Notes: a model not told the origin generated them from the letters alone. A stretch of 64,000 nt of DNA from Thiohalobacter thiocyanaticus (GCF_003932505.1 NZ_QZMU01000001.1:310001-374000), one strand, 5' to 3'. Positions 43,611-54,340 are shown, numbered from the stretch's first letter. Program-made: numbers and translations.

Positions 43611-45095
43611 TTACAGAGACGACCTGCGAACAAGGCGAATACCCAGAATCGCCATCAGCAGCAATACCAGCCCGATATCCGGGCGCCGATCCGCGGCCAG
43701 CACACAGCCACCGCCCCCGCCATCATCGGCAACGGCCGAACCCGACTGGCTGACCAGCTGCAGGGCCGCGTCCAGGTCCAGTATGCCGGCCCCGCACAGG
43801 CTGGTGGTGCAGCTGCTGCCCCCCGGGAAGGGTTGGGCCGAATTGATCAACAGGCTGGCGACGGTGTCGGGTGTGATATCCGGATCCAGTGCGCGCATCA
43901 GGGCCACGCCGGCGCTGACCTGGGCCGCGGCGAGACTGGTACCGGAGGCGGAGACGTAGATGTCGTTTCCGGCCGTTACCGGACCGTCGTTGTGAGTAGT
44001 GGAAATAGCGTCTCTCCCGAAGTTTCCTGTTTCCCCCCCGGGCGCGGAAATGTCGACCCTCGTACCATGATTGGAGTAGGCGGCACGGTCACCGACTCGG
44101 TTGGTGGCGGCCACCGCGATCACCCCCTCGCAGTTGGCCGGCAGCACAGTGCTCATGTCCGTCATACCGTCATTACCGGCCGCGGCCACCAGTACCACGC
44201 CTCGGGCACGGATCTGGTCGATGATGTCCTGGATAGCGGGACTGCAGGGGTCGCTGCCGGCAAAGCTGAGGTTAATCACATCGGCCGGGTTCGGATTGTC
44301 AGGGACACCAGTCACCGGCAGGCCCGCCGCCCAGCTCATGCCGGTGAGGATATCGGCGAAATCCCCGCCGCACTTGCCGAAGGCGCGCACCGGCAGCAGC
44401 CGGGCACGATGATCCACCCCGGCCACGCCCAGGGTATTGTCCGCGGTCGCCACCATGACGCCGGCCACCAGCAGGCCATGCCAGGAACTGTCATCGGCCG
44501 GGCTGCCGGCGCCGCATTCATCGGCAACCACGGCATCGCCCGGATCGGTGGGATCCGGGTCGATGCCGTCACCATCATTGGCTGCAGCCGGGTCGGAGAC
44601 AAAATCATAGCCCGGCAGGATACGAGCGTTGTCCAGATCCTCATGGTCGAGGATGCCGGTATCGATCTGGGCGATTACCACACTGCTGTTGCCGCGCGTC
44701 CGGTCCCAGGCATTCTGGGCGTCGATGCCGTAGGTCTCGAACAGGTTCCACTGATCTGGATAGAAGAAGTCATTGGGCACGAACTGCGGCTGCATACGCG
44801 GACCGGGCGGCTCGGCATACATCACGTCCGGAAGATCCGCGATGCGCGCCGCCAGGGCTTCGGCCTCGGAGCCCGGCAGCGGCGGTGCAAAACTGAGAAT
44901 CAGGGTGTGACCCAGCCGGCGTTCCAGGTTGAATTCCGGCCCGAAGCGGCTATCGAGTCCGCGCAGAAAAACCGCCTCATCCACACCCGTCTCGAGCCGC
45001 AGCAGCAGGCGTGTCTGGACTTCCTCCGCCATCACAGACAGGCTGAAGCCGGCGAAGAGGCAGAGCAATAGAAAACGCCTGCAGACATCAATCAT
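43611..45095 (-). CDS. S8 family serine protease (subtilisin-like) with C-terminal sorting-type tail
   Basis: A 494-residue exported protease. Signal peptide (1-23), an I9-like prodomain (about 25-100), and the catalytic triad in VIAQIDTGILDHEDL (Asp), DDSSWHGLLVAGVM (His) and SASGTSLAAAQVSAG (Ser); VLVAAAGNDG has the oxyanion Asn. The end is GGGGGC, then a hydrophobic stretch (IGLVLLLMAILGIRLV) and RRSSL: the layout of the JDVT-CTERM/rhombosortase-type tails, which are cleaved and lipid-linked at the surface. ATG 45095 has GGGGAA upstream. Confidence 0.9.
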   Translation of the reverse strand: MIDVCRRFLLLCLFAGFSLSVMAEEVQTRLLLRLETGVDEAVFLRGLDSRFGPEFNLERRLGHTLILSFAPPLPGSEAEALAARIADLPDVMYAEPPGPRMQPQFVPNDFFYPDQWNLFETYGIDAQNAWDRTRGNSSVVIAQIDTGILDHEDLDNARILPGYDFVSDPAAANDGDGIDPDPTDPGDAVVADECGAGSPADDSSWHGLLVAGVMVATADNTLGVAGVDHRARLLPVRAFGKCGGDFADILTGMSWAAGLPVTGVPDNPNPADVINLSFAGSDPCSPAIQDIIDQIRARGVVLVAAAGNDGMTDMSTVLPANCEGVIAVAATNRVGDRAAYSNHGTRVDISAPGGETGNFGRDAISTTHNDGPVTAGNDIYVSASGTSLAAAQVSAGVALMRALDPDITPDTVASLLINSAQPFPGGSSCTTSLCGAGILDLDAALQLVSQSGSAVADDGGGGGCVLAADRRPDIGLVLLLMAILGIRLVRRSSL

Positions 45096-45196
45096 TCACG
45101 TTCCCCTATTGCGTACTGCGCAGCATGACCTGCCAATTTCAATATCCCTGTTGATCCGTGTTCATCCGTGGCTCATATGCCACCTGCACTCGAATA

Positions 45197-47203
45197 CTAT
45201 TCTAGCAGCCAGCAGCGGGCCCAGTGCTCCGATCCGCGCTCGAATCGGTCGGGATAGGCCTGGCGGCAGCGCTCCATGGCCTGAGGACAGCGGGGGTGGA
45301 AATGACAGCCGGTCGGCGGATTCGAGGGCGAGGGAATGTCGCCTTCCAGCCGGATCACCTCGCGGCCGGTGTCGGTGTCGATCCGCGGCACGGCCGAGAG
45401 CAGGGCCCGGGTGTAGGGATGCTGCGGATCGGTCAGCACCCGATCGACCGGCCCTTCCTCGACGATGCGGCCCAGGTACATCACCGCCACCCGGTCGGCC
45501 AGATAGGCCACCACTGAAATGTTATGGGTGATGAACAGGTAGGCCAGGTCCAGTTCCAGCTGCAGCCGCTTCAGGAGATTCAGGATCTGCGCCTGCACCG
45601 AGACATCCAGCGCGCTGGTGGGCTCGTCGCAGATGATCAGCCGCGGTTCCACCGCCAGCGCCCGGGCCACGCAGATGCGCTGGCGCTGGCCGCCCGAGAA
45701 TTCATGCGGGTAGCGCCGGGCATGCTCGGGGCGCAGACCGACCTGCTCCAGCAGTTCCTCCACCCGCTGCCGGCGCGCGCCGGCATCCGGGACCAGACCC
45801 TGGGCGACCATGCCCTCCTCGATGATATCCCCGACCTGCATGCGCGGGTTCATGGAGGAGAAGGGATCCTGGAAAATGATCTGAAATTCCCGGCGCCGGC
45901 GGCGCAACGCTTCTCCCCGCAGCCGGGTCAGCTCGTCGCCGTCGAAACGCACACTGCCGGCGGTGGGCCGCAGCAGCTGCAGGATGGCCTTGCCCACCGT
46001 GGTCTTGCCGCAGCCCGACTCGCCCACCAGTGCCAGGGTGCGGCCGGTGGGGATGTGGATATCGACGTCGTCCACGGCATAGACATGCCCCACCGTGCGC
46101 TTGAACAGTCCCTTGTGGATGGGGAAGTGCACCTTGAGACGGCTCACCTCGAGCAGGTCGCGCGGCGCGGCGCTACGGGCGGCCAGCCGGTCCGGTTCGG
46201 CCTCGCTGCCGGCGGCAGGCGGGTTCGGATGAGCCGGATCGTACAGGTGACAACGCACGCCCCTTCCATCGGCCTCTTCCAGCCAGGCGGGTTCCACCTC
46301 ATGGCAGGTCCGCCAGGCCGAGGCACAGCGGTCGGCGAAGCGACAGGCATGAAAACTCTGGTCCAGAGTGGGCACGGTACCCGGGATGACGGTCAGGGGC
46401 CGGTCACGCTTGTCCATGTCCGGCAGGGCCGCAAACAGTTTGCGACTGTAGGGATGCCTGGGTTCAGTGAAGAAATCCGCCCGGGACGCCTGTTCGACCA
46501 GTTGACCGGCATACATCACCGCCACCCGGTCGGCCATGCCCGCCACCACACCCAGGTCATGGGTGATCAACAGCATGGCCATGCCGGTCTCGCGCTGGAT
46601 GTCGCGCATCAGCTCAAGCACCTGCGCCTGGATGGTGACATCCAGCGCCGTGGTCGGCTCGTCGGCGATCAGCAGATCCGGCTCGCCGGCCAGCGCCATG
46701 GCGATCATCACCCGCTGCTTCATCCCGCCGGAGAGCTGATGCGGATACTCATCCACCCTGCGTCCGGCATCGGGGATGCCGACCAGGCCGAGCAGTTCCA
46801 CGCTGCGTGCCCGCGCCGCCCTGCCCTTCAGCCCCTTGTGCGCGGCCAGCACCTCGCCGATCTGCCGTCCCACTGTCATCACCGGGTTGAGCGAGGTCAT
46901 GGGTTCCTGAAAGATCATGGCGATGCGCCCGCCACGGACCTGCCGCATGCGCATCTCCGGCAGTGCCAGCAGATCCTGCCCCTCCAGCAGCACCTGCCCG
47001 CCGGCGATGTGCCCGACCGGCTGCGGCAGCAGCCGCAGCAGCGCCAGCGCGGTCATGGACTTGCCGCAGCCCGACTCCCCCAGCAGCGCCAGGGTCTCAC
47101 CGCGGTCGATGGCGAAACTCACCCCATCGACCGCGCGTACCGCACCCTCGCCCTCGCCGAAGCGCACCTGCAGATCCCGGACTGTGAGCAACTTGTCAGT
47201 CAT
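45197..47203 (-). CDS. peptide ABC transporter ATP-binding protein with two ATPase domains (YejF/DppDF type)
   Basis: A 668-residue fused ATPase. The first nucleotide-binding domain has [33 protein letters not shown] and [14 protein letters not shown]; the second [33 protein letters not shown] and [14 protein letters not shown]. Each is followed by an oligopeptide-type C-terminal region ([35 protein letters not shown]). It drives uptake of peptides through the two permeases upstream. ATG 47203 is selected; the long ORF to 47317 runs into a repeat sequence. Confidence 0.92.
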   Translation of the reverse strand: MTDKLLTVRDLQVRFGEGEGAVRAVDGVSFAIDRGETLALLGESGCGKSMTALALLRLLPQPVGHIAGGQVLLEGQDLLALPEMRMRQVRGGRIAMIFQEPMTSLNPVMTVGRQIGEVLAAHKGLKGRAARARSVELLGLVGIPDAGRRVDEYPHQLSGGMKQRVMIAMALAGEPDLLIADEPTTALDVTIQAQVLELMRDIQRETGMAMLLITHDLGVVAGMADRVAVMYAGQLVEQASRADFFTEPRHPYSRKLFAALPDMDKRDRPLTVIPGTVPTLDQSFHACRFADRCASAWRTCHEVEPAWLEEADGRGVRCHLYDPAHPNPPAAGSEAEPDRLAARSAAPRDLLEVSRLKVHFPIHKGLFKRTVGHVYAVDDVDIHIPTGRTLALVGESGCGKTTVGKAILQLLRPTAGSVRFDGDELTRLRGEALRRRRREFQIIFQDPFSSMNPRMQVGDIIEEGMVAQGLVPDAGARRQRVEELLEQVGLRPEHARRYPHEFSGGQRQRICVARALAVEPRLIICDEPTSALDVSVQAQILNLLKRLQLELDLAYLFITHNISVVAYLADRVAVMYLGRIVEEGPVDRVLTDPQHPYTRALLSAVPRIDTDTGREVIRLEGDIPSPSNPPTGCHFHPRCPQAMERCRQAYPDRFERGSEHWARCWLLE

Positions 47204-47269
47204 GCGTCGAGAGTTGTTCGAGCCATGGTTGCACTCGGACATTCGTGAATAGTCATGTGATTTTTCATT

Positions 47270-47310
47270 CTGTCTCTCCGCGCCTTTGCGCCTCTGCGTC
47301 CTTTGCGTTC
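47270..47310. repeat. single arm of the CGCAAAGGCGC repeat family
   Basis: CTCCGCGCCTTTGCGCCTCT and TGCGTCCTTTGCG resemble the right arm of the 21699-21775 palindrome. The sequence lies in the 126-bp gap between permease and ATPase genes of the peptide transporter. Confidence 0.6.
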
Positions 47311-47329
47311 CTGTCACCAGACCCTGATA

Positions 47330-48742
47330 TCACCCACGCTGCTCCCGCAGCCGTGGATCGAACGCATCCCTGACCACGTCGGAGAACAGGTTCGCCGCCA
47401 GCACCAGGGTGAACATGAAGATGAAGGCGGCGAGCAGCGACCACCAGACCATGGGCTCGCGCGCCATCTCCAGACGGGCGCGGTTGATCATGTTGCCCCA
47501 GCTGTTCATGGTCGGATCCACGCCGACGCCGACATAGGACAGCACCGCCTCGGCCAGCACCAGACCGCTGAAATCCAGCACCACGGCGATCAGCACAATA
47601 TGCATCACATTGGGCAGGATGTGACGCAGGATCACCACGAAATTCGGCACCCCGAAGGCGGTGGCGGCCTGGATGTAGTCCATTTCGCGCAGCTTGAGGG
47701 TCTCGCCACGCAGCATGCGGCACAGACCGGTCCAGCTGGTCACACCGAGGATGATGCACAGGAACAGCAGCCGCAGGTCGGCGCGCTCGGCCATGGTCTC
47801 GAACAGCTCCGGATGGGTATCCACGTAGACCTGCATCATCAGCACGGCGGCGGCGATCAGCAGCACGCCGGGGATGGAGTTCAGGGTGGTATAGAGATAC
47901 TGGATGACATCATCCACCCAGCCGCGGAAATAACCCGCCATGATGCCAAGCAGCACGGCAAAGGGCAGCATGATCAGCGTGGTCAGGGTACCGATGATGA
48001 GCCCGGTGCGGATGCTCTTCAGCGCCTGATAGAATACGTCCTGCCCCACCTTGTCGGTGCCGAACACGTGATAGGCGCCGGCCAGGTTGACAGCGGCGAA
48101 CAGCAGCCATATCAATACCGTGAGGGTAAGCAGCAGCGCCGGCAGGGGCAGGGCCGTGCCGCCGCGCAGGCTCAGGCCCAGCGCCGCGCGCAGATCCAGG
48201 CGGTAACGTCTCGCGACCAGGGCAGCGGTGGCCAGGCCGAGCAGGGCCATGCAGAGCAGTGTCTGCAGCGTGGCCAGCCCCAGCCGCCGGGCGATATCGG
48301 CGTCGCGCTCAGTGACCGGATCGGCCAGGTGCGCCGCGCCGTGCTCCAGCCGCGGATAGTCCAGTACCTGGCTGCCGTCGGGCCGTTCCACCATCTCCTT
48401 CATGTACAGCCAGGCCGAGAAGGGTGCGGAATAGGTCTTCTCCACGCGGGTGCGCAGCGGACCGACGAGCTTGTCGAACACGCTCATGACCTCGCCGGAA
48501 TAATGCACCTCCCCGCCTTGCGTCTGATCGGGCAGGGCCTCGCGGAAATGCAATGAATCCAGCAGGCCGATCAGCACGAACGCCAGCAGCACCACCAGCG
48601 CGGACATACCCGTGCGGCTGCGGATCACCCGCTGCCAGGGCTCGCGCAGATGCGGCTTGCTGCGCATATAGAAACCCGACAACACGATGACCGCGACCAG
48701 CAGCCACACCAGCGCATCGGTCCAGAGGATCACGGGCATCAT
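47330..48742 (-). CDS. peptide ABC transporter permease (YejE/DppC-like)
   Basis: A 470-residue membrane protein, longer than usual DppC because of an extended N-terminal part with two hydrophobic segments and a polar loop of about 80 residues. The C-terminal half has the permease core and the EAA loop (YIQAATAFGVPNFVVILRHI). It forms the channel with the next permease. The start overlaps the stop of the YejB-like gene by 4 bp. The long N-terminal region is a feature of the YejE group, which has been linked to uptake of microcin C-like peptides. Confidence 0.9.
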   Translation of the reverse strand: MMPVILWTDALVWLLVAVIVLSGFYMRSKPHLREPWQRVIRSRTGMSALVVLLAFVLIGLLDSLHFREALPDQTQGGEVHYSGEVMSVFDKLVGPLRTRVEKTYSAPFSAWLYMKEMVERPDGSQVLDYPRLEHGAAHLADPVTERDADIARRLGLATLQTLLCMALLGLATAALVARRYRLDLRAALGLSLRGGTALPLPALLLTLTVLIWLLFAAVNLAGAYHVFGTDKVGQDVFYQALKSIRTGLIIGTLTTLIMLPFAVLLGIMAGYFRGWVDDVIQYLYTTLNSIPGVLLIAAAVLMMQVYVDTHPELFETMAERADLRLLFLCIILGVTSWTGLCRMLRGETLKLREMDYIQAATAFGVPNFVVILRHILPNVMHIVLIAVVLDFSGLVLAEAVLSYVGVGVDPTMNSWGNMINRARLEMAREPMVWWSLLAAFIFMFTLVLAANLFSDVVRDAFDPRLREQRG

Positions 48743-49716
48743 GACAGGCGGATCCTCGGGTCAACCAGGGTATAGGAGATATCGGTCAGCAGCAGGCCGA
48801 GGATGTAGAGCACCGAGCCGAGAAAGACCATGGAACGCACTATGGCGAAGTCCTGGTTCTGGATGGCATCGATGGTGTAGCTGCCCAGGCCCGGGATACC
48901 GAAGAAGGATTCCATGATCAGGCTGCCCATGAACAGCAACGGCAGAATCACCACGATGTTGGTCAGCACCGGGATCATGGCATTCTTGAGCACGTGGCGG
49001 AACATCAGGCGCGGCTCGCTGGTGCCCTTGGCCCGCGCCGTGCGCACGTAATCCCGGCCCAGTTCCTCCAGGAAGATGGCACGGTAGAAGCGGCCATTGC
49101 TGCCGATGGCGGCAACCACGCCGATCAGCACCGGCAGGATGGTGAATTTCAGCGCCTGCCAGCCGGTGTCGAAGCCCGAGATCGGTACCAGGTGCAGCAT
49201 CTTGCCCACCAGGTACTGGCCGCCGATGATATAGAACAGGGCAGAGATCGACATCAGTATGATGCACAGCACCACCCCGCCGATGTCGATATAGCTGCCC
49301 CGGAAGAAGGCCAGCAGCAGGGCGAAGCTGAGATACACCACCAGTCCCAGGAGAAGCGTGGGCAGGGCGATCAGCAGACTCGGCCACATGCGCTGGCGTA
49401 TGTCATGGCCGATGTCCCGACCGCTGTCGGACTGACCGAACTGGAAGGCGAAGAGCTTGACCGATTTCTCGAAGAAGATGGTCTCGGTCAGGCTGTCGAG
49501 TCCGCCGGACTCGGCATTGTAGAGCAGCGGCATGTTGTAGCCGTGTTCGTCCTTCCAGCGCTCTATCGCCTCGGGCGTCACGCGCTTCATGCCCAGGTGC
49601 ATGCGCGCCATGTCGTCCGGGGTGTTGACCACGAAAAACAGGGCGAAGGTGATGAGATTCACCCCGATCAGGATCGGCAGGGCATAGAGCACGCGGCGCA
49701 GGATGTAGGCCAGCAT
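48739..49716 (-). CDS. peptide ABC transporter permease (YejB/DppB-like)
   Basis: A 325-residue membrane protein: [33 protein letters not shown], and the permease core with the EAA-type loop (GRDYVRTARAKGTSEPRLMF) and IMESFFGIPGLGSYTIDAI, as in DppB. Start ATG 49716 shares one base with the TGA of the substrate-binding protein gene. The polar insert between the first two membrane segments carries the sequence PEAIERWKDEHGYNMPLLY, typical of the YejB group. Confidence 0.92.
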   Translation of the reverse strand: MLAYILRRVLYALPILIGVNLITFALFFVVNTPDDMARMHLGMKRVTPEAIERWKDEHGYNMPLLYNAESGGLDSLTETIFFEKSVKLFAFQFGQSDSGRDIGHDIRQRMWPSLLIALPTLLLGLVVYLSFALLLAFFRGSYIDIGGVVLCIILMSISALFYIIGGQYLVGKMLHLVPISGFDTGWQALKFTILPVLIGVVAAIGSNGRFYRAIFLEELGRDYVRTARAKGTSEPRLMFRHVLKNAMIPVLTNIVVILPLLFMGSLIMESFFGIPGLGSYTIDAIQNQDFAIVRSMVFLGSVLYILGLLLTDISYTLVDPRIRLS

Positions 49717-51905
49717 CAGTCCCGTCTCCCGCGCATGTGCATGCGCCGGCGATAGCCGATCCAGGCCGGCACCACCGCGACAACCAGCACGCCTGCGACC
49801 AGGGCCAGCGGCCAGACCACGGGCGCATTCCACTCCCGGCGCAGGCGTTTGCGCAGATCGGTGTCGATGCGTTTGTACTTGAGGGTGTTGCGCGCCATCA
49901 GGTTGGGCTTGTTGTTCTTCAGCCAGGCATGGTGCAGGCCGAAGCTCTTGGGGTAGAAGCCCCACAGCCAGGGGCCGTCGCGGCGGGCGATGGCGAGCAT
50001 CTCGTCGATGATCGCCTGGCGCCGCGGGCCGTTGTCCATGTTCTTCATCCGCTCGAACAGCCGGTCGAATTCCGCGCTGCGGTAGTTGGCCGCGTTCTCG
50101 CCGTTCTTCTCCGCCTTGCTGTTCTCGCCATAGAGCAGGAACAGGAAGTTCTCCGGATCGGGATAGTCGGCGTTCCAGCCCCACTGGAAGATCTGCGCCG
50201 TGCCGTTGCGCATCTTGTCCTGGAAGCGGTTGTAGTCGGTGGCACGGATCACCAGCTGGATATCCAGCTTGTCGAACTGCTTGCGCAGCCAGTCCATGCG
50301 CGCCTTGTCATCCGGCCCGCCGCCGGTGGTATCGAAGTTGAGCACCAGCGGGCTGCCGGTCTCGGCATCTCGGCCGCCGGGATAGCCGGCCTCGGCGAGC
50401 AGGCGCCTGGCCTCCTCGATGGATTTGCGCTGCGGCCGGCCGTCGACCCAGTCGTAGACATGGGGATTGATCCCGGCCTCGCCGTCGCGATGACCGAAGA
50501 TGCCCGGCGGAATCGGACCCTGCGCCGGTACCCCGCGGCCGTTGAGAAAGATGGCAACGAATTCCTCATAGTCCATGGCGATGGCGATGGCCCGGCGCAG
50601 CTTGCGGGCAGATTCGCTGTCACCGCCCACCACCGGGTCGAGCATGTTGAAGCCCATGTAGAAGATGGAAGTGGCCACCGCCGTCTGCAGACTGATGCCC
50701 TTGTCCCGCATCTGTTCGGTCAGTCCGACCTCGCCGCCCTCGCCCACCTTGATGGCCTGATCGTAGCTGTCGGAGCTGATGCCGGAACTGTCATAGTAGC
50801 CCTGCAGGAACTTGTTCCAGTAGGGAATCTGTTCCTTTTCCAGCTTGAACACGGCCTTGTTGATGAAGGGAATGGATCTGCCCGCGTCATCCAGCAGGCC
50901 CGCTTCCCGGTCGCCGGGCTCGCCTTCGGTGGGATAGGTCTCGCCGCGGAAATGGGGATTGCGCTCCAGCACCATTTCCAGGTTCGGGTTGTTCACGGTG
51001 AGGCGGTAGGGTCCGGTGCCCACCGGATACCAGTCCAGGGTCAGGTTGCGGGCTTTCATGCCGGGCTGGGAGAAGAAGTAATCCACCTCCCAGGGCACGG
51101 GTGCGAAGAAGGGCATGGCCAGCCAGTACACCAGCTGTGGGTAGCGGCCCTGGATGCGGATGCGATAGGTATAGCGGTCAATCACCTCAGCGCCGGCCAG
51201 GGGGTGGTCACGCAGGTCCAGGTACAGGCCGTCGCTGTCCCCGGCCTCCTGCTTGAGTTCATTCCAGGCCCGGCCCAGGGTGGCAGCATAATCCGCCAGT
51301 CCGACGATGTACTCGCTCATCAGCCCGAGGATCGGCGAATGCAGGCCCGGGTGGGCCAGACGCTTGATCTGGTAGACGAAATCAGCCGCCACCAATTCAC
51401 GGGTGCCGGTACGGGAAAAATCCTGCAGGCTGTGCCGACCCTCCAGCGCGCGCGCGTCCAGATCGTGGTAGACATGGTCACCCGCCGCATCCCGGGCAAA
51501 GGCCGGATGCGGCTCATAGCGGATGCCCGGCTTGATGCGGATGCGGTATTCGCTGTAGGCCACGGCGTCGGCCGGTGCATCGGCGGGCAGTGCCTTGCCC
51601 TCCGCGTCGAGGTAGACCGGCTCGGGTACCGCTTCGGCCGAGCGGGGGATCAGTTCGTAGGGCCGTTTGAGATAGTGGTACTGCAGCGGCGGCTCGTAGA
51701 TCTGACCCAGAAACACCACCTCGTTGGAGCTGTAGGAACGGGCCGGGTCCAGGTGCTTGGGACGCTCCTCGAACGAGGAATAGTGAATGTTCGCGTCCTG
51801 ATCGCTGGCCGGATAGGGACTGTTCCAGGGCTGGTCACCGCAGCCGGCCAGCAGCAGCCAGCACAGGCCGAGCAGGCCGCCGAGCTGTTTTGTTGGAATT
51901 GTCAT
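49716..51905 (-). CDS. peptide ABC transporter substrate-binding lipoprotein with extra C-terminal membrane segment
   Basis: A 729-residue SBP_bac_5 protein. Lipobox LLAGC with lipidated Cys22, then [20 protein letters not shown] and a large periplasmic binding domain (about 30-690) including [20 protein letters not shown] and [15 protein letters not shown]. Unusually, a membrane segment near the C-terminus ([20 protein letters not shown], about 695-715) ends in a basic tail. It is the first gene of the four-gene transporter. It binds peptides for the permeases; the ligand is not known. The length exceeds typical YejA or DppA (500-610). Confidence 0.88.
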   Translation of the reverse strand: MTIPTKQLGGLLGLCWLLLAGCGDQPWNSPYPASDQDANIHYSSFEERPKHLDPARSYSSNEVVFLGQIYEPPLQYHYLKRPYELIPRSAEAVPEPVYLDAEGKALPADAPADAVAYSEYRIRIKPGIRYEPHPAFARDAAGDHVYHDLDARALEGRHSLQDFSRTGTRELVAADFVYQIKRLAHPGLHSPILGLMSEYIVGLADYAATLGRAWNELKQEAGDSDGLYLDLRDHPLAGAEVIDRYTYRIRIQGRYPQLVYWLAMPFFAPVPWEVDYFFSQPGMKARNLTLDWYPVGTGPYRLTVNNPNLEMVLERNPHFRGETYPTEGEPGDREAGLLDDAGRSIPFINKAVFKLEKEQIPYWNKFLQGYYDSSGISSDSYDQAIKVGEGGEVGLTEQMRDKGISLQTAVATSIFYMGFNMLDPVVGGDSESARKLRRAIAIAMDYEEFVAIFLNGRGVPAQGPIPPGIFGHRDGEAGINPHVYDWVDGRPQRKSIEEARRLLAEAGYPGGRDAETGSPLVLNFDTTGGGPDDKARMDWLRKQFDKLDIQLVIRATDYNRFQDKMRNGTAQIFQWGWNADYPDPENFLFLLYGENSKAEKNGENAANYRSAEFDRLFERMKNMDNGPRRQAIIDEMLAIARRDGPWLWGFYPKSFGLHHAWLKNNKPNLMARNTLKYKRIDTDLRKRLRREWNAPVVWPLALVAGVLVVAVVPAWIGYRRRMHMRGRRD

Positions 51906-52041
51906 GGACTTGCATTATAGCGATGTGCCGCAGGGTTGCAGCAAGCGATTTACGGGCCCTTCCTGCCGCCCTTTCCGCGACCGGCGTTTTTCGGTACCTT
52001 ACCGGATTTCCCCACTACGGATACAGATAAAGGACAGGGTT

Positions 52042-52827
52042 ATGGGATTTCTCGCTGGAAAACGCGCACTCATCGTCGGCCTGGCCAGCAACCGTTCCAT
52101 TGCCTGGGGCATCGCCCAGGCCATGCAGCGCGAGGGCGCCGAGCTGGCGCTCACTTACCAGAACGACAAGCTCCAGGGCCGGGTCGAGAAGATGGCCGGC
52201 GAACTGGGCACAAGCATCACCCTGCCCCTGGACGTGAGCTCGGATGAACAGATCGACAATGTCTTCACCGAACTGGGCAGGCACTGGGACGGGCTGGACA
52301 TCCTGGTCCATTCCGTGGCCTTCGCCCCCAGGGAGGCGCTGGAAGGCTCCTATGTGGACAGTGTCACCCGCGAGAACTTCGCCGCCGCGCACGACATCAG
52401 TTCCTACAGTTTCGCTGCCCTGGCCAAGGCGGCCCGGCCGCTGATGGCCGGCCGCAACGGCGCTCTGCTCACCCTGACCTATCTGGGCGCGGTGCGCGCC
52501 ATGCCCAGCTACAACGTCATGGGCCTGGCCAAGGCGAGCCTCGAGGCCAACGTGCGCTTCCTGGCCTACAGCCTGGGCCCGGAGGGCACCCGGGTGAACG
52601 CCATCTCCGCCGGCCCGATCCGCACCCTGGCCGCCTCCGGCATCGGTAACTTCCGCAAGCTGCTGGAGTACGGCGAAAAAAACGCCCCGCTGCGGCGCAA
52701 CGTCAGCATCGATGAGGTCGGCAATGCCGCCGCCTTCCTGTGCTCGGACCTGGCCTCCGGCATCACCGGCGAGATCACCTATGTCGACGGCGGCTACAAC
52801 ATCGTCGGTGCGCCGGAGATGGAGTGA
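52042..52827 (+). CDS. fabI: enoyl-[acyl-carrier-protein] reductase FabI
   Basis: A 261-residue short-chain dehydrogenase that reduces enoyl-ACP with NADH in fatty-acid elongation. The NADH site is [19 protein letters not shown], with DVSSDEQ and [12 protein letters not shown]; the active-site Tyr147, Tyr157 and Lys164 lie in [19 protein letters not shown] and AKAS. ATG 52042 follows AGGACAGGG. It is divergent from the peptide transporter operon, with a gap of 136 bp. Confidence 0.95.
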   Translation: MGFLAGKRALIVGLASNRSIAWGIAQAMQREGAELALTYQNDKLQGRVEKMAGELGTSITLPLDVSSDEQIDNVFTELGRHWDGLDILVHSVAFAPREALEGSYVDSVTRENFAAAHDISSYSFAALAKAARPLMAGRNGALLTLTYLGAVRAMPSYNVMGLAKASLEANVRFLAYSLGPEGTRVNAISAGPIRTLAASGIGNFRKLLEYGEKNAPLRRNVSIDEVGNAAAFLCSDLASGITGEITYVDGGYNIVGAPEME

Positions 52828-52876
52828 AGTCAGGATAGAAACGCTTGCGGTCTTATAGCCACGGATAAACGCTTCA

Positions 52877-52991
52877 AAACGCAAAGGCGTTGAAGGGGCG
52901 CGAAGTTAAGAATAATTCAAACCATATCACGAAAGCTGAACTGTAATGTTGCAGCCTGTTGTTCGGCTTCGTGTTACTCAGCCCAACCTAC
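52877..52991. repeat. two dispersed intergenic repeat arms in the fabI-symporter gap
   Basis: A CGCAAAGGCGTTG-type arm (52877-52905) and, at 52961-52991, a copy of the GTAGGTTGGGC-type repeat (minus strand GTAGGTTGGGCTGAGTAACA). No gene or terminator was seen in this 200-bp gap. Confidence 0.6.
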
Positions 52992-53027
52992 GACTTGCAT
53001 ATATTGATTTTGCGCGCCTTCGACGCC

Positions 53028-54332
53028 TTAACGGTTTAAGGCTTTGTGCCTTGTCATTCCCTCATCCGCAAGAATCCCCTCCTCCCCTTCCAGCTTGCCG
53101 ATGACCACTGCGGCGCAGGAGTCGCTGAAGACATTCACGCTGGTGCGGCACATGTCCAGAATGCGGTCCACGGCCAGAATCAGGCCGATGGCCTCGGCCG
53201 GCAGGCCGATGGCGGCGAGGATGATGGTGATGGCTACCAGGCTGGCGGCGGGGATGCCGGCCACACCCACCGAGGTCAGCAGGGCGATCACCACGATGGA
53301 GAACTGCTGGGCCAGGCTCAGATCCAACCCGTAGGCCTGGGCGATGAAGATCGCCGCTACGCATTCGTACAGGGCCGTGCCGTCCATGTTCACGGTCGCG
53401 CCCAGCGGCAGTACGAAACTGCTGGTGCGGCGCGAAACCTTCGCGTTGTCCTGTACACATTCCATGGTGATCGGCAGGGTGGCGGAGGATGAGGCGGTGG
53501 AGAAGGCGGTCAGCATGGCCGGCGCCACCGCCCGGTAGTGCCGACCGGGTCGCACCCGGGCGACCAGGACCAGGATCAGCGGCAGGGCCACGAAGGCATG
53601 CAGGGCAAGGGCCGCCAGCACGGTCAGGGCGAAGCTGAGCAGCGGCACGAAGGCGCCCAGGCCGGTATCGGCCATGACCCGGGCGACCAGGGCGAACACG
53701 CCGATCGGGGCGAAGCGCATCACCAGGTCGGTGATGCGCATCATGACTTCATACACACCCTGCCAGAAGGTGTACAGGCTCTCGGCGTAGGGCTCCTCGA
53801 TACGGGCCATGAAATAACCGAACAGCAGGCTGAAGAAGATCACGCCCAGCATCTGACCGTTGTTGGTGGCGGCTTCGATGACATTGGGCGGGACCATGCG
53901 CAGGAACACCTCGGCGATGTCGCCGGCGCCCTTGCCGGCCACCTGCTCGAGTTCGGCAGCCGGCGCCTGCAGGCCGATGATGTCGCGCGCCGGTTCGCCG
54001 TCGACGATACCGGGACTGATGAGATTGACCAGGGTCAGGCCGATGAGGATGGCGATCAGGCTGGAGAGGAGGTAGTACAGGAGGGTGCGGCCGCCGAGCC
54101 GGCCCAGGCTGCCGCCCTGCCCCACCCCGGCGATGCCGGAGATGATCGAGGCCATGATCAGCGGCACGATCAGCATCTTCAGGGCATTGAGAAACAGTGT
54201 GCCCAGGAAGTCGTAGACGGCGTAGAAGCTGACGCCGGCGATGCCGGCCTCGGTGCCGCTGAGCTGCCCCGCGATCACCGCCAGAATCAGGGCAATGAGG
54301 ATCTGCCAGTGCAGCGCGAGGCGGGTCAACAT
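53028..54332 (-). CDS. dicarboxylate/amino acid:cation symporter (DAACS family)
   Basis: A 434-residue membrane transporter of the GltP/DctA fold. The serine-rich re-entrant loop is AFSTASSSATLPITM; the second loop and ion site are LGATVNMDGTALYE; VGVAGIPAASLVAI and DRILDMCRTSVNVFSDSCAA are the last conserved motifs. The Arg in MCRTSVNV position suggests acidic amino acids or dicarboxylates as substrate. It lies alone 8 bp downstream of ppiD on the same strand, so it may be read from the ppiD transcript. Confidence 0.92.
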   Translation of the reverse strand: MLTRLALHWQILIALILAVIAGQLSGTEAGIAGVSFYAVYDFLGTLFLNALKMLIVPLIMASIISGIAGVGQGGSLGRLGGRTLLYYLLSSLIAILIGLTLVNLISPGIVDGEPARDIIGLQAPAAELEQVAGKGAGDIAEVFLRMVPPNVIEAATNNGQMLGVIFFSLLFGYFMARIEEPYAESLYTFWQGVYEVMMRITDLVMRFAPIGVFALVARVMADTGLGAFVPLLSFALTVLAALALHAFVALPLILVLVARVRPGRHYRAVAPAMLTAFSTASSSATLPITMECVQDNAKVSRRTSSFVLPLGATVNMDGTALYECVAAIFIAQAYGLDLSLAQQFSIVVIALLTSVGVAGIPAASLVAITIILAAIGLPAEAIGLILAVDRILDMCRTSVNVFSDSCAAVVIGKLEGEEGILADEGMTRHKALNR

Positions 54333-54340
54333 TCAGGCAA

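Noticed and set aside
45524-47248. A 574-codon plus-strand open frame opposite the two-domain ATPase
   Set aside because: The minus-strand frame shows all ABC motifs twice; the plus frame is His/Gln-rich shadow.
49737-51920. A 727-codon plus-strand open frame opposite the peptide-binding protein
   Set aside because: Antisense shadow of a well-supported gene; no domain, no ribosome site, composition typical of the complementary strand.
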